From positions 890,501-954,500 of the forward strand of contig JARHVA010003184.1 of NCBI GenBank assembly GCA_037957365.1: DNA of 64,000 nucleotides, given 5' to 3'. Made by a program: the position numbers and the translations under genes. Below, one piece after another: positions 1 through 11,060 of the stretch (positions are counted from its first letter, which is position 1; each line of letters begins with the position of its first letter). Source of the stretch: Torreya grandis (lineage: Eukaryota > Streptophyta > Pinopsida > Cupressales > Taxaceae). Under the pieces are notes generated by a model. That model searched no databases and was not told where the DNA came from. It saw only the letters and a list, made by a program, of their open reading frames with translations.

Positions 1-1131
1 TGTGTTCTTTGTGCCAAAAACAAACCTAGTAACAGGAAACTGGGAATTTACACTCCCTTACCTATTCTTACCCATCTCTAGGAAAGTATTTCCATGGAAT
101 TTTTAGGGGGTTTTCCTATGTCATGATTAAAACATGAGTAATTATATGTGGCAGTGGATATATTTACCAAGATGTGTGTTTTAATTCCTTGCACTAAACA
201 AATTATAGGGAAAGGTATGACACACTTGTTATTTCAACATGTATGGTTTCATTTTGGTTTGCCCACTTCTATTATTTTTGATCAGGATTCTTGATTTTTT
301 TGGGAATTTTGGTCAACACTATGGGAATTTATGGACACTAAGTTGAATAAGAGCACTATATTTCATCCACAGACTAATGGGTAGACAGAGGTTGTAAAAT
401 ACACAGTGGTACATTTACTTAGGGGTTATTGTAGTAAACATCCCAATTTGTGGGATGAGAATTTATGCTATATACAACATGCTTACAATTGTGCACTTCA
501 TTATTCTACTATGAAATCTCCTTTTAAATTTTGTTATGGGTATAAACAAGATTCAACTGTTGATGAATGCAAAGATGCTATTAAAGACAAGAAGTTCATT
601 GAAAAGATATAATAGGTACATCAGACTATTTGAGATCAATTGGAGAAAAGTTAGGCAAAGTATAGAGCAAGACATGACAAATGTCGTGTTGATCACTAGT
701 TTGATGTAGGTGATTTAGTATGGCTTCACATCAATAAGGAAAGACTGATAGGTGAAGGTAAAAAGTTGAAACCAATCTGATATGGTCCTTTTTGGATTAT
801 GGAAAAGATTGGTAAAAATGCTTTTCAGTTAGATTTGTCATCTTATATGCAGATTTATTTAGTTGTGAATGTTGAAAATATAAAATTGTATGAGCCTCTA
901 ATGATCATAGATCATGATGAGAGTGTATCCATTCCTTCTGTTGATGATTTTGCTCCTGAGTATCTAATAGAACTATAGGAAGATATAATGCTTGACATGA
1001 ATGTTCAGACATCATGAAGGGGAAATGTTGAATATATTCATGTTGGTCTCAAAGGGATACACCCAACTAATTCTAAATGGATTGAATCTAGAAAAGTGAG
1101 GGAACAATACTCACACCTCTTTACCAATTAA
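1..1131 (+). pseudogene. Integrase (C-terminal part of pol) relic of R1
   Basis: Frame 1 reads through the end of the zinc domain (CVLCAKNKPSNRKLG at the start), the catalytic core (VDIFTKM near 157, FDQDS near 277, then the HPQTNG motif followed by TAG and TEVV near 370-395) and the C-terminal GPF-type motif (YGPFWIMEKIG at 781-813). The three acidic core positions are recognisable. An open stretch at 406-612 covers the end of the core. Stops, several of them TAG where Gln is conserved, break the frame, and there is a short deletion after FCYGYK. The tail continues past the polypurine tract into the LTR (GNVEYIHVGLKGIHP...) and stops at TAA 1129-1131, so integrase overlaps the 3' LTR by about 35 codons. 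The lineage call of chromovirus type rests on remembered family similarity. Confidence 0.85.
1016..1025 (+). promoter_or_regulatory. Polypurine tract of R1
   Basis: An uninterrupted purine run (GAAGGGGAAA) lies directly before the LTR start TGTTGA, the usual place for the plus-strand DNA primer of an LTR retrotransposon. It also lies inside the integrase reading frame. Confidence 0.75.
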
Positions 1132-2346
1132 TTGACTTTTGGAGGTCAAAAAACTCCTAGTGGGGAGGATTGATCTAAGAAGATCTATATTTTGCTCCAA
1201 AAATAAAGTCTTAAAATTATAGGTTTATCAATGCCATGGTGAAGGGATCATCGAGAGATTTTTGATGCATTTTTTGGTTTGTAAAACAAAGCTCATATGC
1301 ATGAGTTATGGCACTTGGAATATTGCTTCGAGCAAATTTTTTTTTTGGGTTTTGTCGATAAGCAACAAGAGGTCAACAATCGATGAATGTCAATAAGTGG
1401 TGAATGGAAATTTGACCATGTGATGGGTCCTCAATCCACCACATGGCTTGACACCAATTAAATATGGTCCAATTTTGAATATTATGTAATTAATTAAATT
1501 TAATTCCAAAGTCCCTCAAAATTCACTATTTTCACCCCTCATTCTTCCACATATATGCCACAAGACTCTATGTTTATGCCAGAAACATCCATGTATTTTT
1601 CCATGGTCCCCCCAAATACTCTCCACACTCCACCCCATTCCCAAAAAAATAAAGTTAATGCCAAAAACTTGGCATTATAAACTTCCACTTTGTGGCATTT
1701 TAAAAAACAAACTTACCTTTTCATTTCCCAAATGTGGGATATTAGATTTCATTGCCACCAAAAATGTTGGGATAAGACCAAAACTAATGGAGTAGGATTC
1801 AAACCTTACCAAATTAGATAAAATGATAAGGACTTACCTACTAAACCATAGGGCCTAAGCATTATATAAAGGGAATGAGATTGTAATTGAAGCCAAGCTT
1901 TGGATGTGAACAGTATTTCTAAGGCATGTAAAGAGTGTGGAGAGAAATAGAGAAGGATTTTATGACTCGAATGAATTAATATGGTTTTGAGAGATTCTCT
2001 GAGATAGATTTGAAGGATGTAAGATGATTTTTAAAGACTTATTAATATTTTAAAGTGATTTTTATACAATTAATAAGGAGTGATCCCCCATTAGAGTGGA
2101 TCTAGAGACATAGGCTTTATAGTTGAACTCTGTTATCAAATCATGTGCAGTATTTTCTATCAATTATTATCTCTTTTTTTTTCACTCTTAAAGTTATGTC
2201 TATTTTGGATATTTATAAACTGATTTTAATTTTGTAATTAGTTAAAATGTTAATTTTAAGTAAATCAATGAATTAAGGTTTTGATCCAATTACAAGTGTA
2301 ATTTCTCTTAATACGACACTTGAATATTATCGATTATGGATCAACA
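1026..2346 (+). repeat. 3' LTR of R1 (about 1.32 kb)
   Basis: It starts with TGTTGA straight after the purine tract and ends with TCAACA where element A sequence resumes. The first about 105 bases still encode the end of integrase. A TATA-like box lies at 1863-1869. No second copy is in the window, so the length rests on the termini only. Confidence 0.7.
1863..1869 (+). promoter_or_regulatory. TATA box of the R1 LTR
   Basis: TATATAA is followed by AGGGAATGAGATTG, about 480 bases before the LTR end. The position and composition fit the U3/R core promoter of a plant LTR. This is inferred from sequence only. Confidence 0.5.
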
Positions 2347-2954
2347 AAGATTCAAAAAGCTTAAATGAAAGATAATGGAAATACCAAGAGTAATTTGCAC
2401 TTATTAGTGCCAATGAAAGGAAAATACCCAAATTATCCTTGAAATCCTAGAATGTACATTGAAACTAGAATCTTGCATACTTTTTACTATCAAATCCATA
2501 AACCTAGGGTGCCCTAACAAGTTATTCAATAAGATATCTTGAAATAATGTAAAAAGGGTTTATAATCTAAATCTATGCTCAAATTGACAACTAGTAATGA
2601 GCATAGACCTAAATGTCCAATCAATAGCATTTACAAAACATATTACTGTACTTCATCAACATAAATTATTTGAGAACCACAAGCATTTTCATTAACTTTG
2701 CAAGAAAATATTACACAAATTAGTGTTTGAAAATGATGCCATGGGGACAAGCATGCTAGATTTGATGCATGTTGGATAGGGGAAACATATAAACATGTTA
2801 TCAAAGCTTGTTAATGGCTATATAGTTATAACCACCTTAGCAAGAGAGGAAAAATACACATAATAGTGATCCCAAAATTTTTAAGAGCCTATACTTAGAA
2901 AGAAAACAAAGACCTAAAAACACAATCAACCCCTTGAATAGAGGAGAAGCCCTC

Positions 2955-2962
2955 TATTTATA
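2955..2962 (-). promoter_or_regulatory. TATA box in the A 3' LTR
   Basis: The minus strand reads TATAAATA, followed about 10 bases on by GGCTTCTCCTC. The same site is conserved at 31075-31082 in the A 5' LTR and at 38105-38112 and 38494-38501 in the B LTR, which supports a real LTR promoter. Confidence 0.65.
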
Positions 2963-4509
2963 CACTTTAAAATATGGAACTATGGGTTGTAACTTGTAAA
3001 ATTACATAACACCCTTCCCAATTTTATCAAGATGTTCCCAGCTAGAATATGCCTTTTACCACACTTGAAATATTCATCCATTTTCAATAAGAGAATTATT
3101 GATCAAAATACCTCTACAAATAATAATGAAGATGTGTAACAAACCTTTGATATTTTGATTGAATATGCCCTTTTACATGAGCTGAAGGGAGAAAAAATCA
3201 TTTGAAGATCCAAACAGACTTTGTCATTATGTACAACTACCTAGAGATGTTTTTTTATTAATTGATGTCAAATTTGGAATCTTCTAAACAATTTCCCTTC
3301 TCTTATGCACACCAAAGAAAACCCTTTACCTTGTGATGATCACAATTGGAATGCTCTAGCTATGGTAGAAATAGAAAATGATTCATGACCATTTGGAAAA
3401 TATGCTTTGGGGTGGCCCATAGATCTTATTTTGTGATTTAAATCATTACCCATCCATGAAAGAACTATAAATTTTATAATTTAAACCAAAGCTTGACACA
3501 TACTAACATTTAACATGCCACATCAGATCCAACTAGGCATTCTTTGGGATTAAGAGTGACCAAGCCAATTAATTGGCTCTAATATGGACATGTGTCACTT
3601 TATTACTAGTTCTAAACCCTCTAAAAATTACTTTTCAACTCAAACTATTAGATCATATTTGCCCAAGTAAACACATGCCATTGATCTATGAAAGATGCTC
3701 AAGTTCTAATTTATGGCATGTAGTTATGCCACTTGTCATCTCTACATTTTTCCATAGGATCTTTGACTTTTTAACCTTTGATACGCACCATCAAATCTTA
3801 TTTGGGTAAGCAAACATGATTTTTTGGATCATAATTTGAGGAATGAAATGTCATTAGCTACTACCTATATTTGACCCTAAGGTCATGCCACCTAGTAGCC
3901 CTAAGGGATCTCTATGGATAGTATTAATTTATTGGATGTTATTACACCATGTGGTATCACCTCATTAGATCTTTGGCCCTGTTGAACTACCAACTACTAG
4001 CTTGCACTGTTAGATCTTCCTCACCTAAGTAAATATGAGTTGTAGATCTACCTCCATTTGAAATCAAATAGCTACTTCACAGGGCCTAACTTTGATGCTT
4101 GCACAATTATGTTGAAACATTTGAATCCTAATTACTACTTGTCATGCCTTAAAACTTATGTCCACATGCCTATCAAAAGATGTTTGCAAGACTATCATAC
4201 CTATAATTTGGGAAATTTTTTTAGGGACTTTGTTTATCAAGACTTTTGGTCTCAGGCATCCTATTTTTTTGTGTTGGGATTTTTCCCCACTACATATTCA
4301 GCCTTTTGGTATTAAATAATTTCATTCTAGGCCTTTTATCTACAATAATTTGGTCATCAAAATAATTGTTTCAAACATTTTATCTGTGACATTCCTATTT
4401 TTGGGCATTTTACCAGGGTAATTGTTTCAGATAAAATGTCTAAAATAATTTCCTTGAAACATATAAACTTTACATTTTTATCAAAAAATAGAATTTTATC
4501 ATGCTTTTT

Positions 4510-4690
4510 GTATGGGTAAAATACTCAAAGGAAATATCCCTTCAATATTTTTGTGTAGACAAAATGCCTGAAGGAAATAACCCTTTAGACTTTTTATGTA
4601 GATGAAATGCCTAAAAGAATATGGGCCTTCAAACTTTTTACATGATCAAAATGTTTGAAAGAAATACGCCTTTATAATATTTATACAAAC
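4510..4690. repeat. Minisatellite of about 43 bp in the A LTR (four units)
   Basis: Units near 4512, 4556, 4599 and 4643 share a core like AAAATGCCTGAAGGAAATA followed by a CCTTT/CCTTC block. The same array recurs at 32290-32460 in the 5' LTR and, inverted, at 36295-36420 in element B. Confidence 0.7.
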
Positions 4691-5344
4691 ATCTTTATCA
4701 AAACAAATAGGGATATTTCACACTAAGTAAAGACCAAATTAACACTTAGCCAATTTAACATGAACTTGGCCTTGCAAAGGAACATTGAAAAATAGGAATA
4801 TGGATAAGGACTTAGGCTTTAATACTTGACTCAGGTTGGACTTAGGAATTCACACTTGACAAAGGCTCAATTACTTAAAAATGTATTGGGAACTAATACC
4901 GGCTCTCACCTAGGGATAAATACCCCCTATAGGTGTGAAAATAACCCCAAAATACAAGATCATGTGTCAATATAATGGGCCATAGAGTTATGAATTAGTA
5001 ATATTAGTAAACACTCAACAAAATAATGGTAAACTTAACAAAAATAGATCAAGAGGATTTAAAAATGAACACAAGTCAAAATGAATAGAAATTAATTGTA
5101 TAAATAAGGCCTATAGTAAAGGGGAAACAAAGAAATGAAAGGACAAAGAAATAAAACACTATTCAATATGTACACAATCACAGGCTCAGTCAAGGAAATA
5201 TTTCAAATATTTGCCATTAACTAGTGACTCCAAAATTCTACCATCCCTTAATCTCTTTAACTTTTCCAGTAGCTTGGTGGCCAAGATGAAGTAAAGTAAT
5301 TTCTATACTTACTTGAAGGTAGTACTACCAGGCTATGATAGGAT

Positions 5345-5740
5345 GAAAAGTTAAAATAAATCCTCTTTACATGATCTAAAATTTGGATAAGAACATGCTA
5401 AAAGATCTTGGTACCTTTTTAGTAGTTGTGAATAAACCTATTTCTCAGTTGTAATTAGGTAAGTACCAAGCTAAAGTGCCTCATGAATAGTAATGTTATT
5501 CATGCACTCGAAGTAATGCTTGAAATAAGTCTAATTTTTTTTGACAAGTTTAAATATATCCTCTTTACATGATCTCAAATTTGGATAAGAACATGCTAAA
5601 AGATCTTGGTACCTTTTAAGTAGTTGTAAATAAACCTATTTCTCAACTATAATTAGGCAAGTACCAAGCTAAAGTGATTTAAAATCAGAAATGTTATTTG
5701 TGTACTCAAAGTAATGTTTGAAATAAGTATCAAAATTTTC
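5345..5740 (-). repeat. 198-bp tandem duplication inside the A coding relic
   Basis: The block starting TCCTCTTTACATGATCT occurs at 5361 and again at 5559 (198 bases apart). The shared text continues through CTAAAAGATCTTGGTACC and AAGTACCAAGCTAAAGTG. The copies differ at scattered sites. The unit is 66 codons long and covers the linker before RT. Element B has it once (35385-35530), so the duplication is private to A. Confidence 0.85.
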
Positions 5741-7192
5741 ATCCATAGGGGCATAAAGGATAACCCCATATTCATTGAATGCCATTCTCCAAACAGCACC
5801 TTTCTTGTCAAACCTAACATCAAGAATAGTTGGTTGCTTAACAACATTCAAAATCCTAATGAGGTTATCTAATTCCACATTCACATGTAATAATTCAGTT
5901 AGATCACACTTTGGATCTTCAATTACATCATGATTATATAACTTATATGTTTGTATCATACTATCATCACAAAAAATTCATACATTAGGAACTTCTTGAC
6001 CACACTCTAAAACTAATCAATAGTAGTAGAATTCATCATTTCTATGGAGGCAAAAAACTTACATGGGGAGTCTTGATAATTAACATCAAAATATCATCAC
6101 CATTAGATGAAAACTTAAGATCATCCACATCTTCATCACTTGGTTTATCAGTATCACATGAAGGATGTGGAAGGAAGCACTTATCACACCAATCAAATGT
6201 CAAAATCATAATTCATAACATTTACCTTGGCATGTAATGAATCAGGTATTTATCTTCCAACTTTCCTTTTTTGATTTCTATCATCATATGTAGGCCTTTT
6301 TGGTGCTTGATTTGAATTCATAACCCTCTCTTGAATAGTATACACATGAGGGATCTCGTTTTCAACTTTAGCCAACTTGTAAGACATCTCTTTGATAGTG
6401 GAGGCCAAAGTCTTAAGTCTCCTCAAGGTTGAATGCTTTAGTGGAATACATATTTTCAAGATTGATCAATTTTACACTAGCCTACTTATTCATTGGATTT
6501 CCCATAGCCTTTGTGTTATTCTCAATTTATATGGCCATATTGAATGCCAACCATAGGTTAATGGGAGCCTTGTCCCTTAAGTAGTACACAAACTTCTTGT
6601 CAAAATAATCATGATACTTGATCAAGCATGTTGTATCACTGGGCCTAATGTTTTCATGTAGATGCATCATAGCTTTGTTGAACCATGTATTAAATTTCTA
6701 CATACACTCATTAGGATTATTCTCGATGTTTTCAAACTCAGCCAAAAGAAATCTTAGATCAATTCTATCACCATACTAAATTCTAAAAACATTCTTCATT
6801 TCTTCCCATGAATCAATACATCTATGGGGAAGGAAATTAAACCATTTTCATGCATTTTTATATAGTGTGTGCATAAAAAAATTAATTTACACATTCTCAT
6901 GCTCAAAATTATAATCTTAAATAATATTGTGGAAAGCCCTCAGGTGATGATCACCACTCACTGCATTGTTCCCCTCAAAATTTGGAAGGCATTTCCTTAC
7001 TTCATTTGGGAATTTATTAGGATAACCTTCCATATTAACAAAATTGATAAGCCTAAATCTAGGAATTTTAAATTCAAGATGTTCATTTTCACTTTTATCC
7101 CTATGCTTCATGATTGGTTCAATGGTAGGTTCAAGAAAAAATGGCAAATGGATGTTAGGGGGTGAATGAGGTGGACTTACAGGATCAAACAT
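5660..7192 (-). pseudogene. Gag relic of element A
   Basis: The minus-strand relic matches the gag of element B along its length. The N-terminal part (7192-6917) ends LPNFEGNNAVSGDHHLRAFH, the start of the retrotransposon gag core. The middle is frameshifted. The piece at 6459-6250 carries the late-gag segment ending RPTYDDRNQKRKVGR, and 5959-5669 carries the segment ending NEYGVILYAPMDENF. In an active element the protein would form the virus-like particle. No clear zinc knuckle survives. Stops and frameshifts make it non-functional. The homologous frame in B lies at 33880-35376. Confidence 0.8.
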
Positions 7193-7773
7193 AAGAGGGG
7201 ATTCAGCTAGTTGAGAATGAGCTAGATAATAAATTAGACTATATTATTCTTAATATTTAGAAGAAATATGACAAAATATAGTAGTAGGAAGTTAAACAAA
7301 TAACATTTTAGACTTACTAGAATCTTGATAGCCTAAATAGTCTTTTGTAACTACACTATGCTTTTCAACATGCCTCCAAATTTGTCTCCTTCTTTGATGA
7401 ACACTTAGGGGTGAGACAAGTTTCTAAGATGAGTCACCTTTGAAGGATGACCTCATTCCTTTTATATTTGTAAGTAAAATAAATCTAAAATCTGAAGATA
7501 TTGAAAATGGGAACTGATATTTGTTTGAAACCAGATGATGTTTTGGAGTCATCACTAAAAGCAAAGTTCTAGAATATAGCCATTTAAAATTTTTAAGTGA
7601 TACATACTGAAACCATATCTTATTGAATTTAGTGATGATGTATGAAATTAAATACAATGAAAATTTCAAACTCATGTTCAAAATGGGAAATCACCTCAAA
7701 ACATGATAAATCCATAGCTCTTTGCCACAAGTTCAACATATGTCAAACTACCAAACTCTCAAATTCCTAGCAC

Positions 7774-7791
7774 GTCCCCAGTGGAGTGCTA
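7774..7791 (-). promoter_or_regulatory. Primer binding site of element A
   Basis: The minus strand reads TAGCACTCCACTGGGGAC just inside the 5' LTR. This resembles the TGGCGACTCC-type primer site of Ogre/Tat elements, thought to pair with a tRNA-Arg 3' end, with decay at the CpG. It fixes the LTR edge at about 7797 and the orientation of A. The tRNA assignment is from memory. Confidence 0.65.
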
Positions 7792-7796
7792 TAAAT

Positions 7797-7855
7797 TGAT
7801 GGCCAAGATAACAAAGTAGAAAATAATAACCTCAAATTTCAAACCATGAGATAAA
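7797..7855 (-). repeat. 5' LTR of element A, short end fragment left of D
   Basis: This is the last about 59 bases of the A 5' LTR, between the primer site and the insertion point of D. The rest resumes at 29632. The bases 7851-7855 (ATAAA) are the left target duplication of D. Confidence 0.7.
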
Positions 7856-10719
7856 TATTGGCCATTTTTGGCCCACATACCAATATTGTGCCTATATAGA
7901 CTAGGTTGTTAATAGATAAACAAATGAACAAAAGTTCTGGATGGAATGACTGGTTCAAAGATCTCATTTTACCAACAAAGATTTTGAAACACTTTAAGTT
8001 CACTTAAAGTGTAAGTTTTCAATTTATAAGGGTTAATTCTAAAGTGTTACAGAGATCCTATGGGATGTCAATAGTGTTTGGAATGAGTATGGGAGTAGAT
8101 ATCATTCATGTGGTTCTTCATTGTGTTCATCTAGACATTTTATGTGTAGTGGTAGAAATTATGAGTAGGCAGTTTGTTAATGCCATCATTTCCATGTGTG
8201 AATGAGTCAAGAAGAATTGGTCATATGTTTCTATCCATATTATCTCCAAGAACATATGTGCTAAGTTTTAGGTCATTTGACTAAGTGCAGTAGAAGATAT
8301 GAAGACTCAAAGTTGGTATCTTAGACAAAATTAGCTAAGTTTCCATACTTAGCCAATTTGTAAAGAGTCTCAAATAGAGTTAAGTAGGTAGTTTGATAAT
8401 GCTATATCTTACACATATGATAGTGTCAATAGAAAATGGTCACATGGGATTATTTAACTTAGTCCCTAGTTCCAACTCAATAAGTTTTAGGCTATACATC
8501 GAAACACAACAAAAGATATGCATATTCAAAGTTGGCTCCTCAGATATAATTTTATATGTTTTCATACATAGCCATTTTCAACCATGAAATGCATGAAAAT
8601 GTCACACAAGAACAAATGGACAAGTCAACTTGTGAAATTTTTATCTTTTCTTAGAGAGCCTCATGTGACCATTAAATTATGCATAATTTTAGTTCTACAT
8701 GCTAAGATCATTCCCTAAATTTACATGCTCACACAAAATTTCTAGCTCAAGTTATAATCTTCTAAAGATAGATCTACAACATAAGATGTTTGCACCAATG
8801 TCAAGTTTAATCTCTATAAAAAAAAATATTTTTGAGCTTAAATTTGATGATCGAGTTAAATTCAATGATAGTCATACAAAGATAATTTAACAGGAGCAAG
8901 GAAATCAATTTTAAGCTCATGAAGTAGCCATTGGATTTCAAATAGTGGGTCTCAGTTGATTTAATGGTCCTCTTTATATTATACATCTTCATCCAATGGT
9001 ACAAGGTGAGTCAAATAGTTAAGGAGCTTGAGAGATTAACACATGGCATAAGCACACGAGCTAGTATAATGATAGTGGATCCTAAAATCAAATTTATGTT
9101 TGACATGTGGTATAAGCTTGGATAAAGTTGACAAGTCAAGGGAAAGAATGATGGCTATCACTTGATCATATAGATCAATATCAATGGAGTGAGTAAAGGT
9201 TAATACACTAACAATTTGAGTAAGATATTGATAGCTAATTAGAATAAAAGAGAGCCCAAAACTTTTGACAAAAGTCAGGAAGCCATTTTTGATAGAAGAA
9301 AATGGGTCTTTTAGGATTGTCCTATCACCATTGAAGTTCAATCCAATGACATTACAGGGACACAATGATGTAGTAACATATAAGGAACATAAGGGACCAC
9401 CATTGGAGCTAAATATATACCTTTGTTTCATAAAATAATATCGAGAAGGGTTATTTCTACAATTATGTTTGCCATTTTAACAAGGGTCCATGCATATATG
9501 AGCTTTTGGTTCTTATAGAGATAGAATGGGTCTATTTGGACCTATTATAATATAGAAGAGTGTAATATAGTATATAGGTTCATATTGATATGGAAAATAT
9601 AGGAAAATCAATAACCTTATATTGGTTTTCTATTTATAGGATAGACTTATGATCTAGATATGAAAGTGGAACAAATAGATGATTAATGCAAAGGGTCCTC
9701 ATCCTTCATCATGGCCATATTTTTGACAAGTAGCTACCTACAATTCACAAAGCCATGATTATGTCAAATCTATCAGCATGAAGTTTTTTCTTCAAGTGAG
9801 AGATGGTGTGAAGGATTAAATAAAGGATCTAGTGTTGGCAATTGTAGCTAAGAGCATTCAATGTGTCCTCAAAACCTTTGGAGGCTTTCTCACTCAATAA
9901 GCCATGAGTAGTGTCCTAATTGATCAAAAAAGGTGGCAAGGTTTTCATTGGCCAAGGAGCAAAAGGTGGCATCTTAGGTTTAATTAATGATCTATGATGG
10001 TGTATCCCCTCCTTGATGGCATGCTCCCACATTCTTTTTCCTCTCTCTTCTCCTATATATCTTGGTCTCATTCCAATTAAAGAGGTTCTCAACTCTTAAA
10101 ATTTAACATTATTTTATAAGAAAAGGATGCTCATTGAGACTCTTACAAAAGTGCACTCATTTGATATGGTTAAACCTTGTCAAAATATTATAAGAACTAC
10201 CTTTTAAATTAATAAGATTAACTCTTTGCCTATCTCTTGTCTTTAATCAATGCTTAGTATGCTTGTGTATGGTGAATTTGTGAAGGATATTATTCCTAGT
10301 TTACTATCCTTTTACTTGACTCTTTGAAGGTGTTTTCAAACTAACTTACAGGCCTAGATTAGTGTTTTACTTGAAACCTCTTCTATGAAATATTTATGTA
10401 ACTAGTGAGATTGTGAGATTGAGTAAGCCATAATTGTCTTTTGCTGATCTAGTGTGTGTTAAATATTATATGAGTGTCTATTTGACTTTGGCGCATCACC
10501 ATTTTAGCCTTATTAGGAGATCTTATTCTATTTACAATCCCTTTTCCTTGTGAAGCATAGTTTAACATTAATTTAGGTGAGCATCAGAGAGGAAGCTAGC
10601 CTACTCTAGAGTTTCAACCCCTACATAGGTTACCCATAGCCTGGGGTTTCACAATATTGTGCCTTAATGGAAGAGAGCTTAAAGAACCCTCTCCAAGGGT
10701 GAAAAATAATGTCATAATA
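7856..10719 (+). repeat. 5' LTR of element D
   Basis: It is a direct repeat of 26760-29631, collinear throughout (for example ACTTTAAGTTCACTTAAAG near 7990 and 26900, and TCTCCTATATATC near 10050 and 28960). The start is aligned on the shared CATTTTTGGCCCACATACC block. The first bases are mutated (TATTGG here, TGATGG in the other copy). Open frames such as 9036-9431 on the minus strand are not kept in the other LTR. Confidence 0.85.
10051..10060 (+). promoter_or_regulatory. TATA box region of the D 5' LTR
   Basis: TCCTATATAT follows a CT-rich stretch and is kept at 28961-28970 in the 3' LTR. The position in the last quarter of the LTR suits a U3/R promoter. Confidence 0.45.
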
Positions 10720-10745
10720 GTTTTTGGTATGCCTAATGGGACACA
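10720..10745 (+). promoter_or_regulatory. Primer binding site region of element D
   Basis: GTTTTTGGTATGCCTAATGG directly follows the LTR. Element C has the matching ATTTTTGGCATTCCTAGTGG at the same place. The TTTTTGG plus TGG-initial block is the usual layout of a plant gypsy primer site. I could not assign the tRNA. Confidence 0.5.
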
Positions 10746-11060
10746 ATCCAAAAGGAATATTAATCAAATTTGATTCTAGTTTGCTCAAATTTGTAGTAGT
10801 TAAGATCCCAAGCAACAACATTTGATGACTCCAAAAGGAAGAATCAACACTTTGGTGTAGAATAGTAAGTTCATATCATGAAAAGGGTGACAAAAAGGTT
10901 AAATTCAAGAGGTATTCCATTTGAATTTTTTGAACTAAATTTAAATTCATAAAAAATATTAAGTTTTGCTAATACATATCCATATTAGGGAAACTTTTAT
11001 CTTAGGTCATTTTCAAGTCCTAACCCTACAAGAAGACCTTTATTAACCCCTCTCATAGCC

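Larger units (their letters stand above)
1..2346 (+). mobile_element. Element R1: 3' part of a chromovirus-type Ty3/gypsy retrotransposon
   Basis: The window opens inside the integrase of a plus-strand Ty3/gypsy element. The coding relic is followed by a purine tract (1016-1025, GAAGGGGAAA) and an LTR beginning TGTTGA and ending TCAACA, a perfect 6-bp inverted terminus. The sequence after 2346 resumes the LTR of element A: it aligns with 30467 onward, where the undisturbed sister LTR reads CAAAGATG. R1 is therefore inserted in the A 3' LTR, and the candidate target duplication is AAGAT at 2347-2351. Its other copy lies left of the window, so the duplication cannot be confirmed here. The 5' LTR, gag, protease and RT are also outside the window. 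Confidence 0.85.
2347..4898 (-). repeat. 3' LTR of element A, truncated by R1
   Basis: It is a direct repeat of 30467-32680 and an inverted repeat of the B LTR (35983-39110). The LTR edge is placed at 4898, where the minus strand reads TATTAG, aligned with TGTTAG at the start of the B LTR at 35983. About 0.9 kb of the downstream end lies left of R1, outside the window. It holds a TATA box (2955-2962) and a tandem array of about 43 bp (4510-4690). The short open frames here, such as 3573-3809 and 4058-4315, are not conserved in the sister copies. Confidence 0.8.

Noticed and set aside
3573..4315. Two open frames on the plus strand in the A 3' LTR
   Set aside because: Their counterparts at about 31690-31990 and in the B LTR are broken, and they run against the element. 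Treated as chance in AT-rich DNA.
9036..9431. 131-codon open frame on the minus strand in the D 5' LTR
   Set aside because: The sister LTR (about 27960-28390) does not keep it, it has no recognised domain, and it lies in a non-coding LTR. Treated as chance.
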